Shown here: in pieces, positions 22,626 through 35,027 of the stretch
Numbering within the stretch: the first letter of the stretch is position 1
Layout: each line of letters begins with the position of its first letter
Origin: Tigriopus japonicus
Lineage: Eukaryota > Arthropoda > Copepoda > Harpacticoida > Harpacticidae
DNA length: 64,000 nt
Reading direction: 5' to 3'
NCBI GenBank assembly: GCA_010645155.1
Contig: JAAGOF010000064.1
Coordinates: 1,772,123-1,836,122, forward strand
Made by a program: the position numbers and the translations under genes
Notes under the pieces: model-generated
Database searches by the model: none
Seen by the model: only the letters and a program-made list of their open reading frames with translations
Told to the model about the DNA's origin: nothing

Positions 22626-25135
22626 CGGATTTTTTAATATTGCTACAAGGAATGGGATTCCCTCTAAAGAGTTAATGATTAATATAGTTTATAAAATTAC
22701 CGTTCATACGAAATTTGATCAACCAATGAGTTAGTGTTGGCAGATCTGTACAACCCTTGAATTAATCAACCCTTTTGATTCTAAGTTTCCCAGAAATATT
22801 GAATATATCTGGACACTGAGGTAGAAATGCTCTTTTAGTTTGACGGATCCCAGGATAATGCGAATTCGTGGAAGCGCACCAATTTATGATTGATCTTGGT
22901 ATTATTTCCCATTCATTGCGCCAATCGTGTTTGAAACCAAATCACACTTGACAAAACCAAATTAGTGTAGAATTTAGACAAAAGGGACCGGACTTGCTCT
23001 CGAAATATGAAAAAGGTTTCCGCCATTCTTGTTGCATTTTTATAAAATTGCCTGAAATTTTGTGATGCGTGTTGAATAACATTTATTTTTCAAATCTGAA
23101 AAAAATCTTCCAGCAATTGGTTAAATATAATTTTTTTAAGCAATTTGAATATTTTAGGCCAAATTCGCGAATATAAAGCACAAATAAGGGCGGAAAGTGC
23201 AAAAACAGCAGAAAAAACAGTAAATGTTACAAAAACTTCTTGCACTTTTTGCCCGTCCATTCTCATATTATTTGGTCAATTTTTGGTAGTCATTCGATAT
23301 TCATCAATGTAAGGTTAATTTAATGGGTCGTTTTTGAAGGCACACTTGACACCCATATGATTTAACGATAGAATTTTCAATTTGCCTCCAAAGATCGCGC
23401 AGTTTTGTTGCGTTCATGATTGTAGTTAAGGGTTTTAAAATTTGATTTTAATACAAATAAATACCTTTTTGGAGACATTTTGAAATATTTGGTAAATTTT
23501 GGTTAATCCCTAATGTGCATTGACCATTTATTTATTTATTTCGTTCATATTCTTTCTTGCCTAAAAATCAAGATAATATTAATTTTTTCTTGGAAACAGC
23601 CAAAGTATTAAAAAATGGAGGAAAAATGGAGATATGTTTTGTAAAATATTTTATATTTTAAAAGTACAGTTCTCGATCCTAATCATCAGACTTCTGGCGA
23701 AAAGAAGGTTTCTTAGCTTTGGCTGTGGAATGGTCCTCTAAAACCATTTTCGCCTAATAACCAGCTCAAGGTGCTCCCCGAACTTTTGCAGTAGTCTCTA
23801 ACTAAAAGGGCGTGTGCGAAAAATTCTTCCCAGTTTCTGCAAATATTTCTTCATTCTCGACAATCCCCAGCCATTCTGAGCAGCCGGAGAGAATCTTAAG
23901 GCTCAAGCTAATGATAACAGCGAAATACATTATGGAAGTTCAGTGGAAGATACCTTGAATTTGGCTCCATCATTCATCTCGGAAGGTTCCACCCGGACCG
24001 AGTCTTTGCGGAGAGGATGATCGCTAGCTTGGAAAATGATAGACGTCCAACATGACCATTAATCAAGGAAAAGAACCCGAACCAAAACATCTCGAAGACT
24101 CATGGAGTGAGCCAAAAAACAGACTCGGGAACACAGCGTACAACCAAATTGGAACGCACAGCAAGGCCGGGCTGGTGTTTGAAACCACAAAGAAAAGGCA
24201 ATTGCCGAAAACATTGCATTCTTATGAATCGGTTTGAATCAGCATCAGTTTTTATTTAGGTCTGAATTGCTTTTTTTGCTTTTCTACTAATTAGCATCAA
24301 ACAACTCTTCTCGTGCCCATCTTGAACTACAATATTTTTTAAGGACTAACTCCCTTCCTGGGCTTTCATTTTCTGTCAGTATATTAAATCAAGAAAAAGG
24401 TGATAGTGGATTTGGAACTTCAAAAAGTGATCTTGTAGTATTTGTTAGGTTTTTCAACCATGGGTCATAGTGAAGCTGAAGTTTGTCAATGTCAGTTTGT
24501 CGTGGCTCCATTGTCGTGAATTCCATCCATATCAAATTTGGCGCTGAAAAAGAACTAGATCAAACGACATAACTTATATAAGAAATATAAGGAGTGTATG
24601 CTTTATCTTCAATAGAATTGTAATATCCATGAGTTAGTATGGTATGTTTTAATTACATACCTAGATGGGAAATGAACACATTTGAATTTTAAAGTTGCAT
24701 TCGATTGGAAATCCTGATAACTAGCTATCTGATGTAAAAGTAAGAATATGCCCCTTTGCTTACGTGTACATTTTAGGCCAGAATTTCACCTTAAAACCTA
24801 AAAATACTGATGTAATTCTTGCAACATGTACAGGGAGAGAACCCCGTGGTGCTGATACTGTGTTACAGAACGAAGTTGATTTAACGGGAAAGTTCCGCTT
24901 GCCCTGTCCAAAGTTGCGCAATATTTCATGATGGTGCCAAGGTATGTGTCTCCATTAGTCAAGAGGTTTGTTGCTATTCTCAATACGACCACAAAGTATC
25001 AGAGGAGTTTCATCGAACACTTCACGGTTGAGTCGATTTCTTCGTATTTGAAACTAAAGCCCATATTGATCATGAATAATATTTGTACTACATTTGCCGT
25101 CTCTGCTTAAACCTTATGGCGTGAATACAACTTGT
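22626..25135. other. Intergenic AT-rich region containing a dispersed repeat copy
   Basis: Apart from the repeat at about 23.31-23.69 kb, no supported feature. Short frames at 24.05 and 24.8-25.1 kb lack domains. Isolated splice-like sites were examined and gave no phase-consistent model. Confidence 0.4.
23311..23692 (+). repeat. Dispersed repeat, copy 1
   Basis: This is collinear with 53477-53858. Shared blocks are aatgggtcgttttt (23322 / 53488), ggcacacttg (23339 / 53505), attgaccatt (23519 / 53678) and tatattttaaaa (23652 / 53816). The offsets between blocks are 17, 197 and 330 bp here and 17, 190 and 328 bp in copy 2. Both copies are AT-rich and in the same orientation. Neither shows an intact protein frame or clear terminal repeats, so the class is unknown. 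Confidence 0.65.
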
Positions 25136-25858
25136 TCACATTGTGGCTGGACACAAAGCAAGGAATATCAAAAACATGCCAAAGGCAAAATAAATTGCCA
25201 TCAAATATGTGATCACTTCCGGAGTAAGGCCATCCAGGAAAAATAAAGCGATTCGAGCCCGCCAAGTTTGTTGCACCAACCTGGCCTTGGCCACTGCCAG
25301 CCTTTGGCGCACCCGACGAAACAAAGGCTGTTCAGAGGTTGTGGCCTCAGGCCCACAATGACCTTCAGTGGAGCTGTTCTTATCATGTTTCACAGTTAAG
25401 CTTTGATCTTCTTGAATTCTTGGATCTGTTTCTGGTTTGGCCTTCAATTGTGGATTGTCCTTGAGCGTCGCGTTTGATGAATGACGATTACAAACATCTG
25501 GATTTTGAAGAACTTCGCCAAGGTCTTTTCGCTTCCTTCCAAATTCATTTTGTCGAAGTCGAAGAATCCTCCGCCAACGGAAAATGGCCAAAAGAAGTGT
25601 TATTCGTCTCCAACGTCGAGCCAATTCTTGCCATTTGAGCCGAAGAAACGTCTTCTTCCTCCATGTGATATTGATGAGGTCTTGGAACAGCTTGGTTTTA
25701 TGCTTGGTCTTTTGCTTCTCTGGAGCTTTCCATGCCTTTCGTCTGAGATTCATCTCATTATGCACACGCGCTGAGCTCCAAGTCTTGATTGAGTAGTATG
25801 TGTGCGATAATCTGTGACCCGAGGGATATATTATTTCCGACATCTTTATCACTTCCAT
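25136..25858 (-). CDS. Basic protein with single C-terminal membrane segment, unknown family
   Basis: One uninterrupted frame of 240 codons from ATG 25856-25858 to TGA 25136-25138. The middle is strongly basic and tryptophan-rich (for example WRKKTFLRLKWQELARRW and FRWRRILRLRQNEFGRKRKD), flanking a short hydrophobic patch (ITLLLAIF). A polar, Ser/Thr/Glu-containing linker follows, then a second basic block and a hydrophobic helix near the end (VITYLMAIYFAFGMFLIFLAL) with only a few residues after it. That layout is typical of a tail-anchored or type II membrane protein with a cytosolic basic region. No catalytic motif or family was recognised. There is no intron. The nearest minus-strand AATAAA seen is nearly 0.9 kb downstream, which leaves the 3' end uncertain. 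Confidence 0.5.
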   Translation of the reverse strand: MEVIKMSEIIYPSGHRLSHTYYSIKTWSSARVHNEMNLRRKAWKAPEKQKTKHKTKLFQDLINITWRKKTFLRLKWQELARRWRRITLLLAIFRWRRILRLRQNEFGRKRKDLGEVLQNPDVCNRHSSNATLKDNPQLKAKPETDPRIQEDQSLTVKHDKNSSTEGHCGPEATTSEQPLFRRVRQRLAVAKARLVQQTWRARIALFFLDGLTPEVITYLMAIYFAFGMFLIFLALCPATM

Positions 25859-26696
25859 CACTTCTCCTCCATATTGGTTAATGATGCTTCATTTTCCTTG
25901 AGATTGAAAGTCAGCTCTGACAGCTGATTGGAGACCATCGTTTCACTCTTGAAGCTCCAGGTACGCAGGTCAGCTTGAGTCAGCCAAGCGCCTCAGGTGT
26001 ATTTTTGGATTCTCCACGGGAGATGGAAGCTCTCGGATTCGTTGATCCCGAAGCTAAGGGAAAATTGAACTCAAAGCAAGAGTTTTCTTTTCGGTGAAAT
26101 TAGTTTTCACGGGATTTGAAAAACATTGTTTTTGGTCAGGCTCTTATTGACCTTATTTTAGCTTACTTTTAACATCTGTGCAACAGATATTCATTGTTGC
26201 GTTGCAAATTTTTAAAAGAAAAAAACATTGGCTTATTTGTGAGAATGAAGAAAATTTCGTGGCAAAGCCCCCTTTTTGCAAATAGGTAAATGTTCTACTA
26301 TTGAGGCCAAAGGTAAGGAGGGTAAATTGTTTTTTCATCTGCTGCAGATTTGTTCTCTGATTACCTTGGGATTGAAGCGCATACCTGCACAATTTTTTTT
26401 ATTAGCCTTGGCCATTCTTAACCTTCAGCCCCCCAATGCAAACGCAAAGCAGGATAAAGAGAGTCTGGTCCCTAAGCAAATCTTGGATGGACTTTTCCTC
26501 CTTTGCCTCCAACAAGTCACGGTTTATGTAGTTCCATTGCGACTTAAGGTACAGGATTTGGCATCATCTCTCCCTGGAATCAAGCAAACTGACTTTGCTT
26601 TAAGCCTTTGGCAGGGTAAATGGTGTGTATTTACTCTTTCCTTCTCTCTCTATGTAGGAGCGTCTTGCTCACACACACAATAACGCAAGATGGGCC
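25859..26696. other. Region with a weak secretory-type open frame
   Basis: On the plus strand, a frame from 26276 to 26683 has no ATG but contains a signal-peptide-like stretch (AQFFLLALAILNLQPPNANA) after a ctgctgcag acceptor-like site at about 26347. With no initiating exon found, it is not called as a gene. Confidence 0.25.
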
Positions 26697-27050
26697 TTAA
26701 CGTAACATTAAAACCCTGGCTGGCTCTTGTGCACCCTGCATTTGTCGATGAGGTCGATATTGGAGAAAGAAAAAAAACTCTTACAGACTCCCAAATAGAA
26801 AAAGCCTAATCCAGACCTTAACAAGCCTACTCACCTCCAAGCAGAGATTCCGTATTAACGTGGGTTGTTTTACTCTATTCGAAAAGCTATCTTGGGCTCG
26901 AGGAGTCAATTCTTTCCTTTTAGATCTTTTTTTCTCATCCTCTTTTCTTCCTTTTATTCTTGATTTGCTTAGTAGTAAAGGAAAGGTCTCCAAGGTATTG
27001 CTTGGCCAGGAGAAAGAGGTTTCTCTGTCGGGAATGCACTCAGATCTATC
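26697..27050 (-). CDS. Candidate terminal exons of an unidentified minus-strand gene
   Basis: The minus strand is open in one frame from 27050 down to a strong donor (gag|gtgagt) whose exon ends at 26835. The 72 codons have no ATG and end PTLIRNLCLE. After a 99-bp intron with a long pyrimidine-rich tract and an aatgcag acceptor, a 39-bp exon (26697-26735) continues in phase 0 with GAQEPARVLMLR and a stop. A minus-strand AATAAA lies near 26392-26397. The upstream part is Lys/Arg/Glu-rich (GRKEDEKKRSKRKE). The start exon and the family are unknown, and the plus strand here is also open (26860-27159). Confidence 0.25.
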
Positions 27051-27159
27051 TCAAATATCTGTTGAAGTAGGCCCATCTCGTGAGCCCCTCCAGGTTTCAC
27101 GCTCGAATTTACATACAAATACTCCTCGCCAAGACCATTCGGCCAGATTCCCCCATTAA

Positions 27160-30100
27160 TTTCAGTAGCTGTGCCTCATTCACCCTTCATGAAGGTACAA
27201 AGTTGGATTTGTAAGTGGGACTAAATCATGGCCAAAGCCAAGCCAATCTTCAATCCAAGGGTGCTAGAAAACAGATGCATGAATCAGCATCCAGATTTCA
27301 GTTTGAGAATGATCCCCCAAATTTGCAGTTTTTACTCCTACTTCAAGGTAAGTAGGGTTTAGGAACACGCCTCCAGGCAAATGTCAATCTAAAACCAAAA
27401 GCGTTCTCACTCCATCCTCCTTTGCAAGTGGTTTTCCAGAGGACCAAGAGAACACGACGAAATGGGGTTAAGAAAGTGCGGTAAAGACACTGAAGTATTG
27501 GGGCAACTTGCGAACAACGTAAACATCCGACGTTTATTGGTTATTTCTAAACTTAGATCAAGCTCGGTGAAGAATCCCTACTGTAAGATTGTAAAGGACA
27601 GCCAAGTTTGAAGAGCCAACAACTCAAGTTTTGAGTGGTTGGTGGCGTACGTACCCCTAACTAAAAGCATGTGGTGAACTTCAACCATCATTCACTTTGT
27701 GACCGTGCGTCTCTGTGTTTCTTGGTTTCACCATACGAAAAGTCATAATCTAAATGCATAAGTTATAATACTTCCTCATTGATCAAATTGATTTTCCCAC
27801 AAACACAAAAGATCCACGATCTTTGGAGTGGGAAATTGGGCCAGACGAGTGTGCGAACTTATCGAACCTCGTGCGAAGAAAAGTAGGAAGCCGAGGGTCT
27901 TGTTATTAACGACGTCCTTTTCCTCATATCTTGGACCATCAACGCAAGGGGACCACTTAATTCAAAATTAGATACTGTGGATATTGACAACCGGAGAAGG
28001 ACAAAGTGGTAGTTCAACGAGGCTTAACTCGTATCAATATCGGCAAGAAAGAAGTGAGGCTTCAATGGCAATTCGTTGTTTCTTGCTAACTTGAGCTAGA
28101 AGATGGCTCTGTTAAGACAGGCCATTGTTTACTAAACGGAGGGACCTGTTGACTGTATTTGAGTACCACATTAGTGAGACTGACAAAGAAACCGCTCAGG
28201 CAAATGAGGAGAGGATCAGTGATACTTAACATGTACTGCGTGGTAATTATTCCAGACATTACACATTTGGATTATTTGGGTATAAATATACTCCCTCAAA
28301 GACCTTATGTTTGCCTCAAAGAAGAAACCAGAATAGATTCTAGCATGCTTTCTCTAAAGAGATTGTTCTGTTTAATAGGGTACTTTTTCATTTTTAACGG
28401 GAGACAACCAGGCACGTGCAAGAACAAAAGCCTCGTAAAGAAGTGTCTCCATTCAAAAGATTCGCTTACAAATTGAGAGATTGATGCGCATTTGACACCC
28501 GTCAGATAGCCTCATCTTCCCTTTCCTTCCATCTCGGATCCTTATCTTGTTTCTTTTGAGGCCTCCGTTGAATGGAGGTGGTTGTAGCAACCACAAGCAT
28601 CATAACTGCATACAACTTGATAGCTTATTGAACAACGTCAAACGCTCGTTGCCCATTGTTTTCCATGCTTCACGACCACAAGAACAAGACCAACACGGAC
28701 CTTGACTCCAAAGACAAGCGGCCTTTTTCCCCCGGCGACTGACTGTTCATCTATCCACCCATCTATCCATTCGCCTTTAGCCTCTACAAAGTGCAAGGAA
28801 GTCTCCTCCAGAAGCAGAGCTCCACGCTCCTCTTTCGTTCGTTCGTTCGTTGTTTTTCCGTGGGCTCGCTCATTCAGCCGCTCTTGCCTTGTCTGCTGCG
28901 CACCTAACTCCTTTAGCCGGCCTTTGGCTCTGGGTAGGTGGGAGGTGCCTCGTTTAGAGGCCAGAAATTTGGGCTGGAGTCGAGTTTGATGAACTGACGT
29001 GAGCAACAGTTAGAGAGGTGTCCTTCAGGCGAGGGGTACCACCTTTTTCTTAAAGGAAGTCCCGGCAAAACCACGCAAGAAACTGCCCTGTGAGAAGTGA
29101 AATCCGAACTACGTCGTGTGAAAAAAGACCGCGTGTTTTGCGGTGGTCAAAGTGACATCACTTGGCTGAAAAAGGAAGGATACGACATCATGTGAACCAA
29201 TCTTTGCAAACATCCATTGATATGTTTCGGCTCTCAAATTTGGGGTGATGTTGAGCCTAGGGTCTTAAGGATTGATTTGGTCCAATATCGCTTCTTTTGC
29301 AACTTGACATTTTCCTTGAGCTTTGCTGGTCCCCGTCCTCTACCATAGCCTTTGTGATTGAGAATGTGACCTGGGAATAAGGCCAATAAATTCTTGGCCC
29401 TTTGAGAATCCCTCGGATTTAAAATTGAAAGTTGTACTTCTGAGCTCTAAGAAGGGATTCAACCTAATCTTTGCCCTTGAGACTTATTGTACCTAAGAGG
29501 CTAAAGAATGAAGAGGTAGATAATGTTTGTTGGCTTTCGTTGATGGTTCCCAGAGATGCAAACCAAAAGGTCAGCCTTTCTTCAAATGTTGCTCGTGATT
29601 TTTAGTTTCATAGTGAGTTTCATGAGTTTAACGGATTGATTTTTAATCAGACCAATTAATTTTTTTACATGATCCCTCTTCGATTAAATTATACTATAAG
29701 AAAATCGGGGTTGTAGGAAAATTTAAGAGGGCTTAACTAATTGAAGTTAGGACAAGATCCGAATGAAAAAGGCTATTTAGACAACACATAAAAACTGGAG
29801 GTCTTTTTGACAATGTAAAAGGACAGACCTTTTCAATTTGAAAAATTCAAATTGGATCGGTTGCAATTTAGTCTAAAAATATGGAGTTTGGGGATTCTGT
29901 AAGGTGGTTCTTATGTCAGTTAGTTGTTTGAATACATGTACATCAGAAATACCTTGGTTAAGAAACAAAGACATGGAATATTCTTTATATTGATTGTAGT
30001 GCCAAAAAATTGGCGATTTGATCCTAGCTGACATCCAATGTACTGTCTTCTTCTCTAAGCTCTTTGAATATCATCCAGACAGACATCATACACTTGCAAC

Positions 30101-33100
30101 GTGAATTTGAATATTTAGTTGCCTCACAAATACTCCCGCAAACAAAGTAATTATTTAAACTCATAGAACCATGTTTACAGGGCCTTTTGTAAATGCAACG
30201 TTCCTTTGACCAAAGTGCAAACCTACGTATTGTACCCAGAATTAGTCCAGTTATACTCGTTTATTCATCCTCAACTTTTCAACCTCCAAGATTTTCAGAA
30301 AGCAAGCACGAGAAGATTTGCCCTATAGTCTTCTTTAAATATGTTAAATCAAGCTTGGTCCATTTGGTGTCCTCAAAAAGGTTGGTCGATTACCATACAG
30401 TTGAGGTGAGCCCAGAGTATGAATACGCAAAACAATTGGACTAGTTTGTTGGTCCATCTTATCCAAAGGATCCATCAGATTTCCAATATTTTAAAGGTCA
30501 TGCAGCATAAATAATGTAACACAGATTTGGCCGTCCGCCAATCTAACGAACGAAATGCACTCGGATTTGATAAAGCCGCACACTCTTAGTAGCTCAATTG
30601 ACCAATTGTCCCTTTCATGGCTCGAAATAAGAAAAATGCCTTTCATTGTCAAAAACCGATTTGCACCTCAAAGAGGTGGGTGCAAGTTTTTTCCCCTTTT
30701 TTCTTTTATACTTCAACGTCACTGCTGTGGCAAGAAAACTTGCTCCCGTTTTACCTTGCATGTCGAAAGTTACTTCAAATGATGAAATTACAAGTTTTAC
30801 CTAAAGTTAGACAAGCTTGCCGTTTTCCCCTCATCATCTGCTTTCTCGTTATGAACAAAGTCCTTTGATTAACTACAAAACTTCCCTCTCGTCCAAATTT
30901 GGAGGGGCTCTTCAGTCAAGCTAAGAGTGTCATTTAAAGGTCCTCAAGCTTCTCTAGTATGGGTACAAGTATGTGCTGAGAAAAAGGACATTGTTTCGGT
31001 ACATTAACTTATCCTATTTACCTAGTTGATCCAAAGAGACGTCTCTTATCTTCTGATACACGTGGCCCATCTTTTGAAAGCCATGTTGAAGCTCGAGCAG
31101 ACTATTTATTGGCTGCTGTTGTCAAGAGAAGAGCTGAATTATTGACTCGATACTATTTGCCGAGCCCTGTAGGCTGCAGCAAACTCTTACCCAGCCCATT
31201 TGAGTCCGGATGCATTTGGAGCATATCAAAACAAGATGGCACATCTGTTTGTTTATATGCAAAAGCCATCCCCAAGGCTACAAGCCAACCATATCTTTGC
31301 TGTTCCGGTGGGAGGTCCCCCTACCCCGAAGCATTTGGTTTTCTTCGGAAAAGGCAAACCAGTCACTCTTAGACCACAGAAGCATTTTACTTCTTGGTTG
31401 AGCATATTCCACCACCAACACCCAGTAACTGACTGACTGAATGAATGAGTGAGCGAATGGAGGGAGGAAATCGAGTTTCCTTCCGTTTTGTGATGTATTA
31501 ACACCTCCCTTCTCTTAGGCCTGGCTTTGGAACACTCTTTGGCTGTCGCCGATGGAATACTGAGTGTAACGTGGTTGTACCCATGTTCTTGAAAGCTCTT
31601 GTTTGAAGTGAGTCGACTGGAATTTGGAAATCACGGCACTACTTTTCTCTAGGGCTTTGAAGAGGGAATCTGATTGAGGCGAAAAATTTGTAAATTCTGA
31701 CCTTTATCTTAAAAGCCTCATTTTGAAGAAAGAGTTAAGTGGTTGGATTTGGTGAATAGAACCAAGAGCTAATGTTTCATATTGAGACACTTTGTTTTCT
31801 TAGTTGTTAAGAGGATCATGGTAATTTCAAAGGATCAACCGCCGACTGATGCCCCCCAGGTTTTATAAATGAGAGTGCCTCGTACACTGAATAAAGTAAA
31901 GAATAGCAATGACCTAAGTTCTATGAAAAACACTTTGTCAAGACTTCTCATTCTGGTATTCTTGTTACATAGTTGTACGGATTATGTTGTATTTCAAGCG
32001 GCTTGCCTTCCCAAGTTTCCTTGAAATGACGGTTAAAATTAGATTTAAAAAACTGTTTAGGACCGTAGTTGTGTAACCCTACAAAGACTTTTTTTCGCTT
32101 GACCACTCATTGACCTTCGGAAAGTGGTTTGATGGTGAGTTGAACTTTTTCGAAAGTCTGGTTCAATATCTAGTACATATTTCATGTTAAAGTTCGAGTT
32201 TTGTAACAAAACACGAAGGAGTTGTGACTTTTGGCAGACCCATTTAACGTCTGATATGTTTGCCACGTTCCTGATTCTTGATTGGTATCATTTGGCATGC
32301 TGAGTATTGGCCTTTAAGTTTTTCTGTCGAATCAGAATCAATATTTGCCTTTCCTATCATTGCAAATATCCTTAACGTGTGTCAAGCTCGCCACTGAAAG
32401 CTCTTTTTGAGGCAAAATGTTCCAGAAGAACAACATACTCGTTCTAGACTTCGAAATGGTGTCATCAAAAACGTAATTGAACCATTTCATGGGTTTTTAT
32501 TATGTGAGAAACATTTTGTTCTCAATTTCGTCGGAACACTCTGAAATCATTAGAACATAAGAAAGGGTAGCAATCGGACCCGTTTGAGTTGAGGCGGAAT
32601 TAGTAACTCGACCATCTTCATCAATCCCTGGGCTGTCCAAAATTTGTCACTCATGAATTTTGGATGAACTTCCACGGGGTGATGACGTGAGGTCCTTCCC
32701 TCCAGTCTGTGACACTTCTTGGCGGCCTTTTTATCCATCAAGTGTTCAACCAAGCAGATTCAAATTTCTGCGGAATGCCAAGACTTCATTCCGTTGGACC
32801 CTCTTAGTAGGTGTTTGGATCAACTTCGAACTTGAGACGAAAGCGACAAATGGCAGATATATATCAAAATGAATGGCTTGGCTAGTTGTCCAGTACAACC
32901 ATCTTGAGACAGAAACCATCTCGGTGGGGTCATGTTTTAGCCTTGATATATGTGTGTGTATGAGAGAGAACGAGAGTGCATGCTTGGGGTTGAGTGAAAT
33001 GCAATCCTGTCCAGAGGATCGAGTATCTGACCATCTAAAAGCTTTCCAAAATAGCACACGACATTGTTAGATGAGGTACCTGTTCCGCATGGTCAAAGTA

Positions 33101-34262
33101 AGAGATTGGCCGTGGTGGCTTTCGTCAGGATGGATTAGAGCAATATCGGACCAAAACCTACTCGCTCGGCCTTCGTTGCCATTCTCTCAAAACAGCGCAT
33201 TCCTCAAGTTCTTTCCCTCGGTGCAAAATTGGGCCCAAGCATTAGTTGACAGTGAAGTGGCACACGAAGTGTATATTCAGGCACTCATTGCTTTCTAGTT
33301 GGATGGTTGGGGACTACTTAATGTCCCAGAAGGATAACTTTAGACATTCAACCGCCATATCTAAACGTAAAAAAGGCATACAAGTGTGAGAAGGTGGAAC
33401 AAGGGGGCTTTTCGTCTGAGGTGCCACGACGGAATATTTGAGAATGTTTAAAAGTAAAAGGGACATGATTGGGCAAAGGCTTAAGATTGAGATCATGGAG
33501 AACTTTAAGGCTTCTTTTGTAGTGGTTTTCATTGACATGACCAACCAAAATAAGTCACGCAATTTTCCTTAATACATAAGCCAATAGATCAAAGTTAGAC
33601 CCAAAAAAGATGGGGAAAAATCATGAAAGACTCTTTGAATCTAGATTTATTTCTTTTTCTTTTGGATTTCCGTGTTTGCTTTAAAGTCCAAAGTAATGGG
33701 TGACACAAATAGAGATTAATCAAAAGATTGTCACTCTTGAGGTCATAAATTTTTCTATCAGAATGCTTAGAAGGTCGTCATGATTGACGTCGTTATAATG
33801 CATAAACCAATGAACAATAGAATGATTTATCCAATCTATAAGGCCATCACTTCTGACAATTAATTTTTGAGCATTTTGATTTGTATTGCTCGTATATTCT
33901 CAATCTTCTTTGTATGTTAACAATATAGGAAATGCTTCAAGCAAACATAAAAATGTTCTGTTTGTGACTTCTCTTTAAGCTTAATGCATATTTATTCGAT
34001 ATTTATTCGACTGAAATCAGTGTTTGTCGAAATGACAATGATGAAAATTAATGCCAATTCAAACGTTCTAAAATGTCGAAGAATGAAACCGTATTAGGAC
34101 ACTCGCAAGCAATAAGTTACATGCCTGGAAGCGTGATGTTATTAAAATTTAATGAAACTTTTATTTTGAAAACAATTTTAACCGGTTGAGTTGCCCTCGC
34201 CAAGTCAGCCTCGACTTTTTGCGAAACAGCCTCAGGCGTTCAACATATCTTTGTTTCAATCC
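27160..34262. other. Long intergenic stretch with isolated splice-like motifs
   Basis: No gene could be assembled. Points noted: canonical splice sites around 27211, 27329 and 27348 that do not give a convincing protein; an open frame ending at a gtgagc site near 30405; and a possible terminal exon at 31519-31606 after tcccttctcttag, encoding a two-cysteine peptide and followed by AATAAA at 31890. The remainder is ordinary AT-rich sequence. Confidence 0.35.
34160..34165 (-). terminator. Minus-strand AATAAA downstream of the 34.3-kb ORF
   Basis: The plus strand reads tttatt, i.e. AATAAA on the minus strand, 98 bp after the stop of the candidate small gene at 34263-34454. Confidence 0.35.
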
Positions 34263-34454
34263 CTAAAATTCAGAGTAGGTGGTTTCCGAGACAAAATCTC
34301 TGGAGCCAAGGATCTCCCAATCGAATAATTGAGCAACAAAGCCCAATCTGTAATGACATATCATAAAAATGATCCTCTGTCCGTCTCTCTCCTTCACTGA
34401 GCCTCGAATGACATTGAGCTTCGTTTCTCCGTTTCTGACGTCTGATCGAGCCAT
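34263..34454 (-). CDS. Candidate compact small-protein gene (63 residues)
   Basis: An ATG-initiated minus-strand frame, MARSDVRNGETKLNVIRGSV at the start and TTYSEF before TAG. It is flanked by a TATAAAG box about 30 bp upstream of the ATG (34481-34487) and an AATAAA 98 bp after the stop. This would be a complete intronless transcription unit. A caution is that a start site 25-30 bp from that TATA box would fall almost on the ATG, leaving a minimal leader. The peptide mixes charged and hydrophobic residues (IIFMICHYRLGFVAQLF), has no signal peptide and matches no family I recognise. Confidence 0.3.
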   Translation of the reverse strand: MARSDVRNGETKLNVIRGSVKERDGQRIIFMICHYRLGFVAQLFDWEILGSRDFVSETTYSEF

Positions 34455-34480
34455 CAGGAGATATTTGAGCGTCGATATTG

Positions 34481-34487
34481 CTTTATA
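34481..34487 (-). promoter_or_regulatory. TATA-like box upstream of the 34.3-kb ORF
   Basis: TATAAAG on the minus strand, in the context gatataaagcaat, about 30 bp 5' of the ATG at 34454. It is placed like a core promoter TATA element, but chance occurrence in AT-rich DNA is common. Confidence 0.25.
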
Positions 34488-35027
34488 TCAAAGACACGAG
34501 AGTCTCAGGCCTTTTTTCCCGCGAGCAAAGTAGGGGTCGCTTCACTAATTCACTTCTTTCATCGGAGAGTGAAACAACAAAGGCACAGAGATCTCTATAC
34601 AGTATTTTTGTACTACGCTACTGAATAGGAATGCACTGGAATGATCGTGAGATCTTGAAGGTCAGACTTTGAAACGGGAATGACTCTTGAAGACTTGTAG
34701 CTAGTGTGGTTGTGTAAGATTGGTTGAGTTATTGATTCTTCAAATGCACTGTAATCATGGCCACTAGACTTAATGGATAGATATGAAACATGGGATTGAC
34801 TAAATCGGTGTAGATCGACCGTGGGAAGGTGATTCAAACAAGAAAATACGAATTATGTAGTTCTTGTGACCTTTAAGCAAGAGTCGTGTGCTACAAAAAG
34901 AAACTTATGATCGATTACAAGTCTTAAAAGATGATTTTTCTTTTGAAATGATTTATATTTAGTCATTTAGTGAGGAAAAGTGAGCCACCTGAAACTTGAG
35001 CGGACAGTGCAGATGTGTGTTAACTTT

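Noticed and set aside
27189..27480. Apparent signal-peptide gene made of a 22-bp exon (MKVQSWI), a 19-bp micro-exon and further exons
   Set aside because: The leucine-rich reading of the micro-exon is in the wrong phase. In the phase set by exon 1 it encodes FFTPTS, and no convincing continuation exists.
28638..29006. Minus-strand 122-codon frame
   Set aside because: It has no ATG start, contains simple repeats (cgtt units), is open in several frames, and has no domain.
31191..31269. Minus-strand 26-codon ATG frame ending at gtaaga
   Set aside because: The only nearby acceptor gives a stop after four codons, so the product would be 30 residues with no support.
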